Shown here: one piece after another, positions 7,427 to 9,001 of the stretch
How positions within the stretch are numbered: position 1 is the stretch's first letter
How the letters are laid out: every line of letters begins with the position of its first letter
From: Clostridia bacterium
Lineage (GTDB): Bacteria; Bacillota; Clostridia; Christensenellales; Aristaeellaceae
Length of the DNA stretch: 9,001 nt
Assembly: GCA_017551645.1 (NCBI GenBank)
Contig: JAFZLE010000041.1
Location: forward strand, 1-9,001
Reading direction: 5' to 3'
Notes under the pieces: model-generated
What the model was told of the DNA's origin: nothing
The model's database searches: none
What the model saw: only the letters and a program-made list of their open reading frames with translations
Translations under genes and position numbers: made by a program

Positions 7427-8425
7427 ATGAAGATACTGGGCTATGTGGGCGACCGCGGACTGCCTAAGGTGACCCAAAGCGACGCGAAGATGCTGGACGG
7501 CATCAACATCGCTTTCGGCAAGGTGGCGGAGGATCAGACACTCGGGACATGGGAACTCAGGCATATGGACTGCCTGAAGACCATCAGGGAGTGGAACCCC
7601 GATATCAGGATCGTGCTGAGCGTGGGCGGCTGGACGGCGGGAGGCTTCTCGCTCATGTCCCGCACCGAGGAAGGCAGGAAAAAGTTCGCTTCCAGCTGCG
7701 CGGACTACGTGGCGCTCACTCAGCTGGACGGCATAGACATCGACTGGGAATACCCCTGTTCCGATTCGGCGGGCATAGACTGCGACCCCTCAGACAGGCA
7801 GAACTTCACCCTGCTGCTTCAGGCGCTTCGGGACGCCCTGGGCAATGACAAGATCGTGTCCATCGCCGCCGGCGCGGGCGCATACTTCGTGCGGGATACC
7901 GAGATGGACAAGGTGGCCAGGATCTGCGACTACGTGCAGATAATGACCTATGACATGCGCAGCGGCTTCTGCCGCCAGGCGGGGCACCACACCGCGCCTT
8001 TTGCCACCAAGGGCGACGACAGCGGGCTGGATACCCTGTCCATGGTAAAACTGTTCAACAAGGCGGGAGTGCCGCTTGACAAGATCGTGATCGGCGCTGC
8101 GTTCTATTCCAGAAAATGGGGCGGAGTGCCGGACGTGAACCACGGTCTGCTCCAGCCCGCGGGCACCACAGGCGACTACGGCGCGGGCTATTCCGGGCTT
8201 TTAAAGGATTATATCAACAAAAACGGCTATACGCGCTACTGGGACGAGGACGCCCAGGCGCCGTTCCTGTTCAACGGCTCCAGCCTTATCAGCTACGACG
8301 ACCCTGACAGCCTTAAAGCCAAGTGCGGCATCGTAAAGTACAACGGCCTTTTGGGCATAATGTACTGGGAGCACGGCAGCGACGACACCCGGGAACTGCT
8401 GAAGGCGCTGTACGACAACAGATAG
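7427..8425 (+). CDS. Glycoside hydrolase family 18 (chitinase-like), single domain, no signal peptide
   Basis: A 332-aa single-domain TIM-barrel enzyme. The family 18 marks are all present: SVGGW at residues 65-69, the catalytic DGIDIDWE at 101-108 (Asp101, Asp104, Asp106 and acid Glu108), QIMTYDM at 171-177 with the Tyr-Asp that assists the substrate N-acetyl group, and a C-terminal MYWEH at 312-316. GH18 enzymes cleave beta-1,4-linked N-acetylglucosamine polymers or related glycans by substrate-assisted catalysis. The chain starts directly with the first barrel strand (MKILGYVGD), with no signal peptide, LysM, carbohydrate-binding or fibronectin domain, so it is probably an intracellular enzyme acting on imported oligosaccharides, or is exported by an unseen route. 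GGAGG at 7414-7418 lies 8 nt before ATG 7427. The 66-nt upstream gap is the largest in the run. It could act on chitin-, N-glycan- or peptidoglycan-derived pieces; the sequence does not decide. Confidence 0.93.
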   Translation: MKILGYVGDRGLPKVTQSDAKMLDGINIAFGKVAEDQTLGTWELRHMDCLKTIREWNPDIRIVLSVGGWTAGGFSLMSRTEEGRKKFASSCADYVALTQLDGIDIDWEYPCSDSAGIDCDPSDRQNFTLLLQALRDALGNDKIVSIAAGAGAYFVRDTEMDKVARICDYVQIMTYDMRSGFCRQAGHHTAPFATKGDDSGLDTLSMVKLFNKAGVPLDKIVIGAAFYSRKWGGVPDVNHGLLQPAGTTGDYGAGYSGLLKDYINKNGYTRYWDEDAQAPFLFNGSSLISYDDPDSLKAKCGIVKYNGLLGIMYWEHGSDDTRELLKALYDNR

Positions 8426-8526
8426 TACGGGAAAACCGGCAGAAAATCATGATAAAAGACCGCCATGGGGGCACCCTCCGCGAGAAAGGTTGTTTGAGGC
8501 AGTTATTTATCGGCAAAAAGAACTTG

Positions 8527-8560
8527 AAACAGGCGTGACCGCTGCGGTCACGCCTGTTTT
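8527..8560. terminator. Intrinsic terminator hairpin, probably bidirectional
   Basis: A perfect 15-bp inverted repeat has its left arm at 8527-8541 (AAACAGGCGTGACCG) and right arm at 8545-8559, with a 3-nt loop. On the + strand the stem ends in TTTT; on the - strand it ends in TTTCAAG and then TTCTTTTT. It lies about 100 nt after the GH18 stop and about 85 nt beyond the stop of the convergent - strand gene, so it can serve both. The rest of 8426-8644 shows no convincing gene or second hairpin. Confidence 0.85.
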
Positions 8561-8644
8561 GTCACTCTATTCGGATTTTCAGGGGCAAAAACCGATGCCA
8601 GGTATGACCGTGGACAATAAAAGCCCTGCCAGAAAAATCGAGTT

Positions 8645-9001
8645 TTATCTGCTTCTTTTTTCAACCCGCATTTCTTTTCCTGGTTCATCGATTTCAAATC
8701 TATCATGATCCACGCGGACGATTGCAGTGCCGTATGGTGCGGTGATGAATTCACCGAGTGCCTGATCGTACATCAGAATCGATCCGATCGTCCAAAGCTC
8801 CAGATTGCTTGCGTCATTGATATAGTCATTGTTTTCATCGCCCACACAGAAATACCAACCGCTGTCACCCTCTCTTGTAGGCTCTTCGCGCATTCCGTAT
8901 CCGATCTTCCATCCGCCCTCACGTATCTTTTTGGATATAATAGCCGTCATCCCATACATATTTCTACGCTCGATCATAGGCTGATGGATTATCTTAAGCC
9001 C
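8645..9001 (-). CDS. DUF2185 / Imm33-like protein, partial (5' end probably outside window)
   Basis: The - strand frame is open from the window edge (reading G-L-K-I-I-H-Q-P before the first Met, whose ATG is at 8977-8975) to TAA at 8647-8645. The frame contains the DUF2185 pattern as I recall it: a TAIISKKI strand, W-K-I-G-Y-x-x-R-E-E-P, then D-S-G-W-x-F-x-x-G-D-E-N-x-x-Y-x-N-D and a P-Y-G-T-A-I segment near the end. DUF2185 is grouped with immunity protein family 33, assigned by genome context to polymorphic toxin immunity, but members are also found without a toxin and their activity is not established. No good ribosome binding site precedes the Met at 8977, so the real start is probably beyond 9001, possibly with another N-terminal domain. 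GC (about 46%) and Ile codon choice (7 ATC, 2 ATT, 2 ATA from 8977 on) differ from the + strand genes, suggesting acquisition. It is convergent with the GH18 gene. Confidence 0.75.
   Translation of the reverse strand, partial: GLKIIHQPMIERRNMYGMTAIISKKIREGGWKIGYGMREEPTREGDSGWYFCVGDENNDYINDASNLELWTIGSILMYDQALGEFITAPYGTAIVRVDHDRFEIDEPGKEMRVEKRSR

Noticed and set aside
6500..7564. 354-codon open frame on the - strand
   Set aside because: It lies opposite the GDPD domain and runs into the GH18 gene, both of which have clear family motifs. Its translation shows low-complexity Val/His/Leu composition typical of antisense frames in GC-rich DNA.
8490..8708. 72-codon + strand open frame after the GH18 gene
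   Set aside because: It spans the terminator hairpin and overlaps the end of the better supported DUF2185-like gene on the other strand; no motif is visible and no clear ribosome binding site was found.
1..9001. CRISPR arrays, tRNA or rRNA genes, transposases, attachment sites
   Set aside because: Looked for by eye on both strands; no regularly spaced repeats, cloverleaf-like sequences or transposase motifs were found.

Overview
The window is GC-rich in its first 8.4 kb. By hand count 7861-8040 is about 66% GC, whereas 8641-9001 is about 46%. The gene content (MutS2 with a C-terminal Smr domain, a U32-family protein, a small secreted HtrA-like protease, two EstA-type esterases) and the strong GGAG-type ribosome binding sites suggest a Gram-positive, Clostridia-like bacterium, possibly a gut or anaerobic lineage. 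This placement is inference. A distinctive trait is heavy use of the Ile codon ATA (10 of 13 Ile codons in the second esterase), unusual for such GC-rich DNA.

Layout. Positions 1-8425 hold seven same-strand (+) genes with gaps of 3, 14, 10, 1, 18 and 66 nt, so they look like one long transcription unit, with a possible break in the 66-nt gap before the last gene. The first block (1-4136) is housekeeping or stress related: the 3' end of a U32-family protein, mutS2, and an exported trypsin-like/PDZ protease. The second block (4147-8425) is a cassette of hydrolases: two tandem paralogous alpha/beta-hydrolase esterases, a two-domain fusion of a nitrilase-type amidase with a glycerophosphodiester phosphodiesterase, and a family 18 glycoside hydrolase. 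None of the four has a visible signal peptide, so they are predicted to act in the cytoplasm. No transporter or regulator is present in the window.

A perfect 15-bp hairpin at 8527-8559 follows the last + gene and probably terminates both strands. Beyond it, on the - strand, is the 3' part of a DUF2185/Imm33-like gene (8645 to the window edge). Its base composition and codon choice differ from the rest of the window, so it may be an acquired immunity-type gene.

The most interesting items are the nitrilase-GDPD fusion, its setting in an intracellular hydrolase operon (ester, amide, phosphodiester and glycosidic bond cleavage encoded side by side), and the compositionally foreign Imm33-like gene at the edge. 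No RNA genes, CRISPR arrays, IS elements or att sites were seen.
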